From Ureibacillus sinduriensis BLB-1 = JCM 15800 (GTDB lineage: Bacteria; Bacillota; Bacilli; Bacillales_A; Planococcaceae): a stretch of DNA of 64,000 nucleotides. Shown here piece by piece: positions 28,185 through 36,022 of the stretch. Where the stretch lies: contig NZ_JPVO01000045.1 in the NCBI RefSeq assembly GCF_000772955.1, positions 86,699 to 150,698 of the forward strand, written 5' to 3'. How positions within the stretch are numbered: position 1 is the stretch's first letter; the number at the start of each line of letters is the position of its first letter. The position numbers were made by a program, and so were the translations under genes. Below the pieces are notes generated by a model, which saw only the letters and a program-made list of their open reading frames with translations, was not told the DNA's origin and searched no databases.

Positions 28185-29105
28185 TTAGTTCATTGCACGT
28201 TCAATGAATAGACCCAATTGAGTCAAAGTTACGTTATCTTTTGCACCAAATGCTCCGTTGCCTAAACCAATCGTTACTTTGTTTGATGCCAAGTTATTAA
28301 CATATTCATATGCCCAATTATCTTTTTTCACATCAGTAAATTGAAGTGTGTTGTCTTGCAATTGTAAATCGAAAGCTAGTACTAAAACTTTTGACATTTC
28401 AGCGCGCGTAATTGGTGAATTTGGGTTGAATTTCTTGTTTTCATCACCTTGGAAAATGCCTTCGTTCTGAAGCGAAGTGATTGCACCAGCATATTTATCC
28501 GATGATTTCACATCCGAAAATGTCGAAGTTGTATTGGAAGTGTCCAAGTTTAATGCTTTTGCAAGTTGGTTAGCTACTTCCGCACGAGAAGCATAGACCG
28601 AAAAGTCGATCGCTACCGATTTAACTTCTTCCACTTTCTTTGTCACTTCTTCGGCTGGGAAGTTGGCAATTTGTTTTGCACCAAGATAGCGATTTGCCCA
28701 GTAAGATTCGCTTAGTTTTGAAACCGTAACGCCCTTACTAGTTGAAGAGTGTACGAATTCACCGTTGCCTACAAAAATACCAACGTGAGATACACCTCTT
28801 CCAGAAGTATTAAAGAACACTAAGTCCCCTACTTCCAGATTGCTTTTAGATACAGCCGTACCTGTTGAATACTGTGCTGATGTTGTGCGGCCTATGCTAA
28901 TTCCCAAGTCAGAAAATACTCGTTGAGTGAATCCGGAACAGTCAAACCCGTTAGTAGATGTTCCTCCGTATGTATAAGGTACTCCAATATATTTATATGC
29001 TGTATTAGTTAATTCTTTATGTGTAGCTGCTTCTGCATCATTTGTAAAAGGGCTTGCCAATAACATTAATGATGCGAATACAGGTAATAACCATCTCTTT
29101 TTCAT
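28185..29105 (-). CDS. NlpC/P60 endopeptidase with SLH domains
   Basis: 306 residues. Signal peptide, then an N-terminal NlpC/P60 domain with catalytic Cys in NGFDCSGFTQ and His in GVSHVGIFVGN. C-terminal SLH domains follow (about 165-306), with ITRAEMSKVLVLAFDL the clearest. It would be a wall hydrolase held at the S-layer/wall polymer. The third SLH domain is divergent (VTLTQLGLFIERAMN). I start at ATG 29105 (MKKRWLLPVF); a start 10 codons up would spoil the signal peptide. Confidence 0.9.
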   Translation of the reverse strand: MKKRWLLPVFASLMLLASPFTNDAEAATHKELTNTAYKYIGVPYTYGGTSTNGFDCSGFTQRVFSDLGISIGRTTSAQYSTGTAVSKSNLEVGDLVFFNTSGRGVSHVGIFVGNGEFVHSSTSKGVTVSKLSESYWANRYLGAKQIANFPAEEVTKKVEEVKSVAIDFSVYASRAEVANQLAKALNLDTSNTTSTFSDVKSSDKYAGAITSLQNEGIFQGDENKKFNPNSPITRAEMSKVLVLAFDLQLQDNTLQFTDVKKDNWAYEYVNNLASNKVTIGLGNGAFGAKDNVTLTQLGLFIERAMN

Positions 29106-29293
29106 GCAGTTAAATACTCCCTTCAAAATAACCATGATCGGCTTATTTCTCTAGTAAAAGAGTAACATAAAAAATAGAATAGTAATTTTTCATTTGTGTA
29201 ACGTTTTATTGCAAAAAACGTCGAACAACATTTCAACATAAACCAGCTAAAACCTTCATTTAACAAGCAATCTAGCTAGCACTGGCACCCTTT

Positions 29294-29310
29294 TGTAACA
29301 TTCCTGTAAT
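29294..29310 (+). promoter_or_regulatory. WalR (YycF)-type box
   Basis: TGTAAC-ATTCC-TGTAAT fits the WalR consensus TGTWAH-N5-TGTWAH exactly. WalR governs wall hydrolase and wall-polymer genes, which are what flank it (NlpC/P60-SLH on one side, LTA-synthase-type on the other). Confidence 0.55.
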
Positions 29311-29421
29311 ATGATTGTCTCATTTCGGCGGTTTGTAACTTAGAATTTTCTATATATTTTATTTATTATTTCAAATTTCCCCATACAAAATGTCAAAATA
29401 TTGCTCGTTGTACATAATAAT

Positions 29422-29464
29422 AATCCTTCGTAAGGAAAACAGTTCCCTTACAAAGGATTTTTTG
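29422..29464 (+). terminator. Orphan plus-strand terminator
   Basis: AATCCTTCGTAAGG / CCTTACAAAGGATT (one mismatch) followed by TTTTT. No gene ends here on the plus strand, so it ends either an unannotated short RNA or acts as an attenuator in front of the gene at 29612. Confidence 0.75.
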
Positions 29465-29611
29465 AATTTATTGAAAGAATTGAGCAAAATTCGCTAATGA
29501 GATTGACCATTTTAGCTCAAAATAAATGTATTGTACTCCCTAATGAGTTTCAAAATACTGGAATAATGCACTACCATTTTGACAAATCAAATTAAGGTGT
29601 GAAAGATCGTC

Positions 29612-31486
29612 ATGAAAAACCTAATTTTGAGGAGACATCCTCTTTTTTTTATCTTCACCGCAATTTTAATTGGCAAGTTTATTTTTACAAGAAGCCTCTT
29701 ATTTGAAGGATTTGATTTCTTTCAGACACTTTTCGTGGAGCTTTGCTATTTATTCATCCTCTTTGGATTGGTTGAACTTATTCCATCACACAAAGTAAAG
29801 AAAATGGTTTATCTTTTTTTGGATTTTGTCCTAACTTTACTTTTAACAGTCATTCTCGTTTACCATAATTACTTTGGCTATATTGTGACGATTCATGCAT
29901 TTTCGCTATTGAATCAAGTTGGCACGATCCGCGATAGTGTTTACCAACTGTTCCATCCAATTTACGGCGTTTTATATATTGACTTCATCATCATTCTTCT
30001 ATTGGGCCTATTCAACCGAAAAAGGGCACGGGAGCATGCTTCCAAGCATAATGTCCGATTTGCGTTGAGTGTTTTGCTCCTTGGTTTAGTGGTGTCTGCT
30101 GTGCTTGTTTACAGCCAGAAAAATGTTGAAATCGCCAACTCTGTAACATCCGCCAAAAAACAAGGAATCATTACGTATGAAATCTTTGGTGTAAAAAATT
30201 ATTTAACAAACGCAACTAATCAATTTACCGCCGAAGAATTGAAACAACTTCCTACTATAATAGAAGAAGTCAAGGAAACACCGCCTATAACTGAAGGTGA
30301 GCGGCAATACTTTGGTGTAGCTGGAGGGAAAAATATCATCGCCATTCAAATGGAAGCTTTTCAAGATTTCACATTAAATTTACAAGTCAATGGACAGCCG
30401 GTGACCCCTTTCTTAAATAGCTTGATAAAGGAAAGTGTTTATTTTCCCAATGTCTATCAACAAATTGGACCCGGCAATACTTCCGATGCGGAATTTATTT
30501 TCAATACTTCACTGTACCCCGCTGGCATGGAAGCAACCAGCGAAACCTATGGGGATCGAATAATTCCTAGCTTCCCTAAACTGTTGAAGAATAAAGGGTA
30601 CAAATCGCTTACCTTCCATGCAAATGACGTAACCTTTTGGAATCGCGACAATCTTTATCCTGCCCTCGGATTCGATCAATATTTTGATATTGAATTTTTC
30701 GGACAGAAAGATGTCATCGGAATTGGTCCGTCGGATGAAGTGCTCTATACAAAAGCGGTTTCCGAACTACAAAAACTGCATGATGGCCAGCAGAAGTTTT
30801 TTGCCCATTTCATCACACTTTCGAGCCATCATCCATTCCAGATCCCGGCAGATAAAAACACTTTGGTGCTTCCGCAACAATTTGACGGCAATATTGTCGG
30901 CGATTATTTAAAGGCAATCCATTATACCGACCAGATGTTGGGGAAATTTGTTGCTCAATTGAAGGAAGCAGGCATGTGGGATGATACAATGCTCGTTTTA
31001 TATGGCGACCACTTCGGCTTGCAAAAAAGCTCCCTGAAAGAACCGGAGCTTGCTTTACTGGAGAATTTGCTGGGACATGACTACCATCTGCTCGATCAGT
31101 TGAATGTTCCTCTAATGGTCACATTAGGTGGTGACGAACAGGTAAGCGAAATGAATGAAACCATTGGAGGCCAGGTGGATATATTGCCTACTCTTTCAAA
31201 CTTGCTTGGTTTGTCGTTGGATAACTTTGTTCATTTTGGCCAGGACTTGCTCAATTACCCGGACAATCTTTTTGGGATGCGCTACTACATGCCTTCCGGA
31301 TCATTCTTTAACAATGAAATTGCCTATAAGCCTGATGAAGGGTTTGAAGATGGTGAAGCCTATGATACCGGCACCCTACAACCAGTACCGAATTATTCGG
31401 ACTATGAAGAGGATTATGAGCGGATAAAGGAGATTCTTCAGTTATCGGATCGGTATTTGAACAGTTTGCCAAAGAAGGAATCGTAA
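29612..31486 (+). CDS. LTA-synthase-type phosphoglycerol transferase / sulfatase-fold protein
   Basis: 624 residues. Five N-terminal membrane helices (about 10-190), then an extracellular sulfatase-fold domain. Key segments: NIIAIQMEAFQDF (metal-ligand Glu region), GPGNTSDAEFIFNTSLYPAG (nucleophile Thr region), and LVLYGDHFGL plus SSHHPFQIP (metal site). LtaS enzymes polymerise glycerol phosphate onto glycolipid at the outer membrane face. This may be a paralogue of main LtaS. ATG 29612 follows AAGGTG. Convergent with the flavoprotein gene. Confidence 0.9.
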   Translation: MKNLILRRHPLFFIFTAILIGKFIFTRSLLFEGFDFFQTLFVELCYLFILFGLVELIPSHKVKKMVYLFLDFVLTLLLTVILVYHNYFGYIVTIHAFSLLNQVGTIRDSVYQLFHPIYGVLYIDFIIILLLGLFNRKRAREHASKHNVRFALSVLLLGLVVSAVLVYSQKNVEIANSVTSAKKQGIITYEIFGVKNYLTNATNQFTAEELKQLPTIIEEVKETPPITEGERQYFGVAGGKNIIAIQMEAFQDFTLNLQVNGQPVTPFLNSLIKESVYFPNVYQQIGPGNTSDAEFIFNTSLYPAGMEATSETYGDRIIPSFPKLLKNKGYKSLTFHANDVTFWNRDNLYPALGFDQYFDIEFFGQKDVIGIGPSDEVLYTKAVSELQKLHDGQQKFFAHFITLSSHHPFQIPADKNTLVLPQQFDGNIVGDYLKAIHYTDQMLGKFVAQLKEAGMWDDTMLVLYGDHFGLQKSSLKEPELALLENLLGHDYHLLDQLNVPLMVTLGGDEQVSEMNETIGGQVDILPTLSNLLGLSLDNFVHFGQDLLNYPDNLFGMRYYMPSGSFFNNEIAYKPDEGFEDGEAYDTGTLQPVPNYSDYEEDYERIKEILQLSDRYLNSLPKKES

Positions 31487-31487
31487 A

Positions 31488-31529
31488 AAAGAGGATGTCC
31501 CCCTTTCGGTTCGGGATATCCTCTTTTCA
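31488..31529. terminator. Bidirectional terminator
   Basis: AAGAGGATGTCCC / GGGATATCCTCTT stem between two converging genes, with T-runs on both sides. Confidence 0.8.
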
Positions 31530-31533
31530 CGTA

Positions 31534-33414
31534 TTATTTTTTTAAAAAGACAATCATATCAGCACAAATCGCATATAGTTCTTTAAACTTCAAATGATGG
31601 TTTTCGTTTTCGCCCGGAATATTGGCTGCAACTTCTTTTCCGATTATCCCTTTATCAATCAATCCCTGCCAGCTCGCAGTCTGTGCATTGCCATTTACTA
31701 ATGCCGATAGGACGATGCTCACATCGGATAATTGCAGCAGCCTATTTTCCTTTGCCATTTCGTTTTGATAAATGGTCGCCATTTTTTTGCGCAGCTCGGC
31801 ATTTTCTTTTGGGGCAGTTCGTTCAATCGTCTCTTTCAGGAGTTTCACGAAGTTATGGGTTGTTGCTTCGTGTTCAACTTTTAAATCATTGGAATAGCCG
31901 GCTGATACAAGGCCATAATTCAGCAGTTGTTGTATCGATCCATCAAACCATTCCCCCATATGAGGATAGTCCGATTTGAAATGGTCTACAAAAGCCTCTT
32001 GTTCATCCAATTTTGTACGGAGTGTCTCAATCATTTTTGTATCTTTGCTCATGTCTCTAAAAGTTATATTTTGTTGCACAGCCAACGCCGCTGCCGCACC
32101 CGCTGCTTGTCCAGTGACCATGCCTGTCGGGACAATTCGGGCACTGCCTGCTGCAAGTGAGGAGAAGCCGGCAGCACGCCCGACAACCAGGATGCCATCA
32201 ATCTCTTTTGGGACCAAGGATCGGAACGGAATTGCATATTGTTTTGGATCTGCCAGAACGAACCCATAATCTTGCGGCGTTTGTGCCTGTACGTCCACCG
32301 GATAGGCGCCGTATCCAATATTGTCCCAATGATCGCGATTCGTCCAAACATCCGACATCGGCAATTGATACTCGGCCCATATATGCCTCGTTTCCCGTAC
32401 ATATAATTCCGGCGGGAAACTTGCAACCTCGGCATTCTCAAAACCCGGGAATTCCTTTTGTAAAAATTGAAGGATATGCATCGTTTCTTTTTTTCCTTTT
32501 TCGATGGCTGCTTGCTTTGAGTTCTCGTCCAAACCATCGATCCCGAAAATTTGCAGTGCATTGATGTAGTACTCATCCCCAACCTTTGCCAAGTTGAGCC
32601 CTCTCAGCCTTGTATTTTGTTCGACCGGCTTATAATCATAATGAAGATTGGAGAACCCCCAAGCCGCATGGTCGGTCACTTCGGCTTTTCCAAATTTTTC
32701 AACCAAGGCGGTTTCTTTTACTTTATCCCAGTTGACATTTTTCAAATGAAGCATCAATGTTACCGCCATTTTTTTATCTTCAACACCGACATCTTTTCCT
32801 CCTATAAAATAGGGAACCTTGGACATGACGGCAAAATCCGCATCTTGCGTAGCATCGATAAAGCTTTTTCCCCGCACCTCAAAATTGCCGTTCTCATTTT
32901 GCAGCTTCACTCCAACAATTTGATTTCCATTCATGATGGAGCCTGTGACAGTGGTATCTGTCGTTAAAGAAAGCAGCTGCTCGTCGTTCACCAACTTCTG
33001 AAAAGCGGCTTTTGCTGTTTCAATATGAAAGGTGCTCCCCTTACCGACTAAATGATGCCATTCCTCGAATATGCCGTGACTGACTGATTGGCCGTTGGCA
33101 CCCTGAGGTATATCCAGGAAGTTCATCATACCGAAAGTAAATAAACCACCCAATTCACTTCGGCGTTCTATCAATAATGTTCTGGCACCATTCCTAGCGG
33201 CAGAAACAGCTGCAGCAACTCCCTCCGGTTCCCCACCAACAACGATCACATCATATTCTTCATCAAATTGTTTCATGGCAGTCGGTTTTTCATAGGGAAT
33301 TGATTGTGGCCCAGTCGTCGCACTTGTTCTAATATGGTCAAAATGATTGCCAAAGAGTGACGCAATGAGTAATAAACAAAGTATGCCCGTTATTAGTATG
33401 TTTCGCCTCGTCAT
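31534..33414 (-). CDS. Exported FAD-dependent oxidoreductase
   Basis: 626 residues. One N-terminal hydrophobic segment (about 5-24) suggests a membrane anchor or signal peptide. A Rossmann FAD site follows: YDVIVVGGEPEGVAAAVSAARNG, here YDVIVVGGEPEGVAAA, with FIDATQDADFAV and, later, GILVVGRAAGFSSLAAG. It matches the FAD_oxidored group often annotated only as flavoprotein. The C-terminal 120 residues lack a recognised domain. Substrate unknown; an extracytoplasmic flavoenzyme here is unusual. Confidence 0.85.
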   Translation of the reverse strand: MTRRNILITGILCLLLIASLFGNHFDHIRTSATTGPQSIPYEKPTAMKQFDEEYDVIVVGGEPEGVAAAVSAARNGARTLLIERRSELGGLFTFGMMNFLDIPQGANGQSVSHGIFEEWHHLVGKGSTFHIETAKAAFQKLVNDEQLLSLTTDTTVTGSIMNGNQIVGVKLQNENGNFEVRGKSFIDATQDADFAVMSKVPYFIGGKDVGVEDKKMAVTLMLHLKNVNWDKVKETALVEKFGKAEVTDHAAWGFSNLHYDYKPVEQNTRLRGLNLAKVGDEYYINALQIFGIDGLDENSKQAAIEKGKKETMHILQFLQKEFPGFENAEVASFPPELYVRETRHIWAEYQLPMSDVWTNRDHWDNIGYGAYPVDVQAQTPQDYGFVLADPKQYAIPFRSLVPKEIDGILVVGRAAGFSSLAAGSARIVPTGMVTGQAAGAAAALAVQQNITFRDMSKDTKMIETLRTKLDEQEAFVDHFKSDYPHMGEWFDGSIQQLLNYGLVSAGYSNDLKVEHEATTHNFVKLLKETIERTAPKENAELRKKMATIYQNEMAKENRLLQLSDVSIVLSALVNGNAQTASWQGLIDKGIIGKEVAANIPGENENHHLKFKELYAICADMIVFLKK

Positions 33415-33834
33415 GATGTCCTCCCAATAAATGAACTAGTTAACGGTATAAAAAAATATCCCTGATTGATATAAACAGAGATATAACATTTAAACTGTAT
33501 TATTGCCCATTTCCCATCAAACAGAACATTCCATTATAAGAGGTATTAAACAATCATTAGGGCTTTTGGAAAACATTTCTGAGCATGAAACTTTTATTTG
33601 GAGTTCTTATCTTCATAGATTCGACACTTGATATCACCATATAGGTTTAGGTATTATTTGAAGTGGTATAGAATTACAGCTCTACCATGTTCTTCTTCTG
33701 CCATATCGACTTTTTTATGTCGAAAATAGTAGGTATTTCATCCTTTTTTACAAGAATTTTGCAGAAATTTCGATATAGCGGGATAGGAACTATGTTATGA
33801 TGAAACATATATTTGAAGTCAGGAGAATAGTAAA
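33415..33834 (+). other. Divergent intergenic, flavoprotein / stalk-domain gene
   Basis: 420 bp, AT-rich. An extended -10 (TGTTATGAT, hexamer 33796-33801) likely drives the plus-strand gene. A small CGACTTTTTTATGTCG hairpin lies near 33707. Nothing else recognised. Confidence 0.4.
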
Positions 33835-35751
33835 ATGTTTAGAATTTTGTTTGTATCTCTAATTGGTTTAATCGCATTTTTTTCTACCTCGGGCATGGAA
33901 ACATCCGCTGCATCCGGGGCAAACGCTTCACCTGTCATGAAAGGGATTACAATTGAGTTGAACGGTGAAACGATCATATTTAACGACCCGGTGCTGAACA
34001 AGTCCGGTTATGTACTTTTACCAATGCGGGACTTCTATGAAGCCATTGGTGCAACAGTCAGCTGGAACAAAGAAACATTAACAGCAAGCAGCACTAAAAA
34101 TGGACACACTGTTGATCTTACGATTAATTCAAAGAACGCAACAGTAGATGGCGCGCCCGTTTCCGTTCCGGTTGCTCCAATGATGTATAAAGACAGAACC
34201 TACGTACCACTACGTTTTGTCAGTGAAAATTTGGCCGGTTCCGTAACATGGGAGCAGAGCCAACGTAAGGTGACAATTGAGTTAAATGATTCAGGGGATG
34301 CACCGGACGTACCGGGTACACCCGTTGAAAAACCGCCAGTACAGCATATAATACATATGAATGATTCAAAGATTTTAATGGAGGAACCCATCATTACAAG
34401 AGGTGGCAGAACTTATATTCCAGCGAAATACTTTGAATATTATCTTGAAAATGGATATGGCGCTTGGCTTTCAAAAACCGAATACGAATTACTCGTAGCG
34501 GATACACTTTATACCTTTACGGTTGGCAGTAAGACCGTATATCTGGATGGACAATCGATGCAAATGGACGAATCTCCTTTTGTTGAATACGGGGAAATAT
34601 ACGTCCCGGTTCATTTCGTTGTCAATAACTTAACAAATAGTGGAAGAATACAATACGACCGCAATAAACAAGAGCTTTACATTTCGATTAATGATTATAT
34701 TTTTTCAGGTCAAAAGCTTGATCTTTCTTACGGTGTCCTAAGCGTTCCACAGCCAGTACCGAACGCTGCTTTAGAGGGAAAAAGAGAATTGATTGTGAGC
34801 GACAATCCTGAGTATTTGAGTCCTTCTCACATTACAGATGACATTGCGACTCTGGCTGAATATAAAATAGATGCCACAACTGCTGCGAAAGAATACAGCA
34901 TTTTTGGTTGGCATTTAAATCATCTAGGTAAAAAGGCAAATATCGGCATTACGATCGAGAATATCTCAGATGCAAACACACTTGAGATCACAAATGCACA
35001 AGGCGTCTCCAAAGTCGGCTCCGATAGTTCCATTAAGTACGACATCGGCTTACCGTTGGCGGATACATTCTTAAGTGGAAACTTAAAGAATGCGCAAGGA
35101 AATGGCGTGAAGATTGCCCCTGGTGAAACGAAATTAATTCAATCGTATATGCTGGATGAAGAAAAAGCGTTAGGATTCTTGAATAATATTGATGTCCGTT
35201 CATTAAACGGAGCAAACAGCAAATATATCATCCGCGTTGTCTTAAGCAAGGATGAAGCTCAGGACTTAACACAAATTCATTCAGATGTGATTTCTCTTTA
35301 TGACCAACATCCAAGAGGTGTATGGCCAAGCTCGACGATTACGGCAACCCTTCCAACCTATACAGTTGGTACGGCACAAACGGGCTACAATATCTCCAAT
35401 GGGAAAACCGACAATCTTTTGACTACCGAAAATTCATTAACAAAAATGAACGGTATCATTGGAAACCCTGGTCATTTCGGGATGAGCTACAAAGTAAAAG
35501 TGCCAGTAAGCAATCCAAACCCGGAAGAACACACGATCAAAATCAGCCTTGCGGGTAGAGGTGGATCATACAGCGGAGCGGTGAAATATAAAGACAATGT
35601 TTACTTGATCCCGACAATTACCCCAGGCGTGAGCTACGTTCAACTGCCTGAACATGTAATTGGCGCAGGTAAACAAGAAACACTTGAACTTGAAATCATG
35701 CACGCAGGTGGAGGCAACCTCCCAGTAGCTGTCTACGTCGAAACAAAATAA
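33835..35751 (+). CDS. Stalk-domain surface protein (copper amine oxidase N-like)
   Basis: 638 residues. Signal peptide (about 1-24), then two stalk domains of the CuAO_N1 type. The first is about 35-150, with GYVLLPMRDFYEAIGATVSW and YVPLRFVSENLAGSVTWEQ, shown in parts. The second, about 175-280, has TYIPAKYFEYYL and IYVPVHFVVNNL. The last 350 residues are beta-rich and unassigned (VLSKDEAQDLTQIHSD, IKISLAGRGGSYSG). No catalytic residues of amine oxidase are present. Probably a wall-associated structural or carbohydrate-binding protein. Confidence 0.82.
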   Translation: MFRILFVSLIGLIAFFSTSGMETSAASGANASPVMKGITIELNGETIIFNDPVLNKSGYVLLPMRDFYEAIGATVSWNKETLTASSTKNGHTVDLTINSKNATVDGAPVSVPVAPMMYKDRTYVPLRFVSENLAGSVTWEQSQRKVTIELNDSGDAPDVPGTPVEKPPVQHIIHMNDSKILMEEPIITRGGRTYIPAKYFEYYLENGYGAWLSKTEYELLVADTLYTFTVGSKTVYLDGQSMQMDESPFVEYGEIYVPVHFVVNNLTNSGRIQYDRNKQELYISINDYIFSGQKLDLSYGVLSVPQPVPNAALEGKRELIVSDNPEYLSPSHITDDIATLAEYKIDATTAAKEYSIFGWHLNHLGKKANIGITIENISDANTLEITNAQGVSKVGSDSSIKYDIGLPLADTFLSGNLKNAQGNGVKIAPGETKLIQSYMLDEEKALGFLNNIDVRSLNGANSKYIIRVVLSKDEAQDLTQIHSDVISLYDQHPRGVWPSSTITATLPTYTVGTAQTGYNISNGKTDNLLTTENSLTKMNGIIGNPGHFGMSYKVKVPVSNPNPEEHTIKISLAGRGGSYSGAVKYKDNVYLIPTITPGVSYVQLPEHVIGAGKQETLELEIMHAGGGNLPVAVYVETK

Positions 35752-35763
35752 ACCAAAATTTAA

Positions 35764-35821
35764 ACGAAACACCTTTCGCTGGATGTGCCTTGTGCCGCCC
35801 ATTGCGAAAGGTGTTTCTTTT
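35764..35821 (+). terminator. Terminator of stalk-domain gene
   Basis: GAAACACCTTTCGC/GCGAAAGGTGTTTC, 24-nt loop, then TTTTC. Confidence 0.8.
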
Positions 35822-35837
35822 CACCCAAATTGCGCGA

Positions 35838-35947
35838 GAATTGTGTGTGTGCCTGGCACTCGTACTATTCTGAATTGTTCTTGATTTGTGTGTGTGCCTG
35901 GCACCCGTTTAATTCTGAATTGTTTGGGTGCCTGGCACTCAAACAAT
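35838..35947 (+). repeat. Palindromic repeat array B (3 units)
   Basis: GTGCCTGGCAC at 35849, 35894 and 35928, steps of 45 and 34 bp. The last unit lacks the 11-nt linker and is closed by AATTGTTTG (35918-35926) pairing with CAAACAAT (35940-35947). Lies between convergent terminators. Confidence 0.9.
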
Positions 35948-35968
35948 CCACTTAATCAAAGCACTTCA

Positions 35969-36014
35969 ATAAAAAAAGAACCCGATTCGCTTGTTGCGAT
36001 TCGGGTTCTTTTTT
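35969..36014 (-). terminator. Terminator of phosphodiester glycosidase gene
   Basis: AAGAACCCGAATCGC / GCGATTCGGGTTCTT stem with T-runs on both strands. Confidence 0.85.
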
Positions 36015-36022
36015 ATGGTTTA

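Larger units (their letters stand above)
29106..29611 (+). other. Intergenic with orphan terminator and WalR-like box
   Basis: 506 bp between divergent surface genes. It contains a WalR-like box (29294-29310) and a strong plus-strand terminator (29422-29462) not preceded by any gene. A possible short RNA between them is described in the findings. No protein-coding frame is convincing. Confidence 0.5.
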
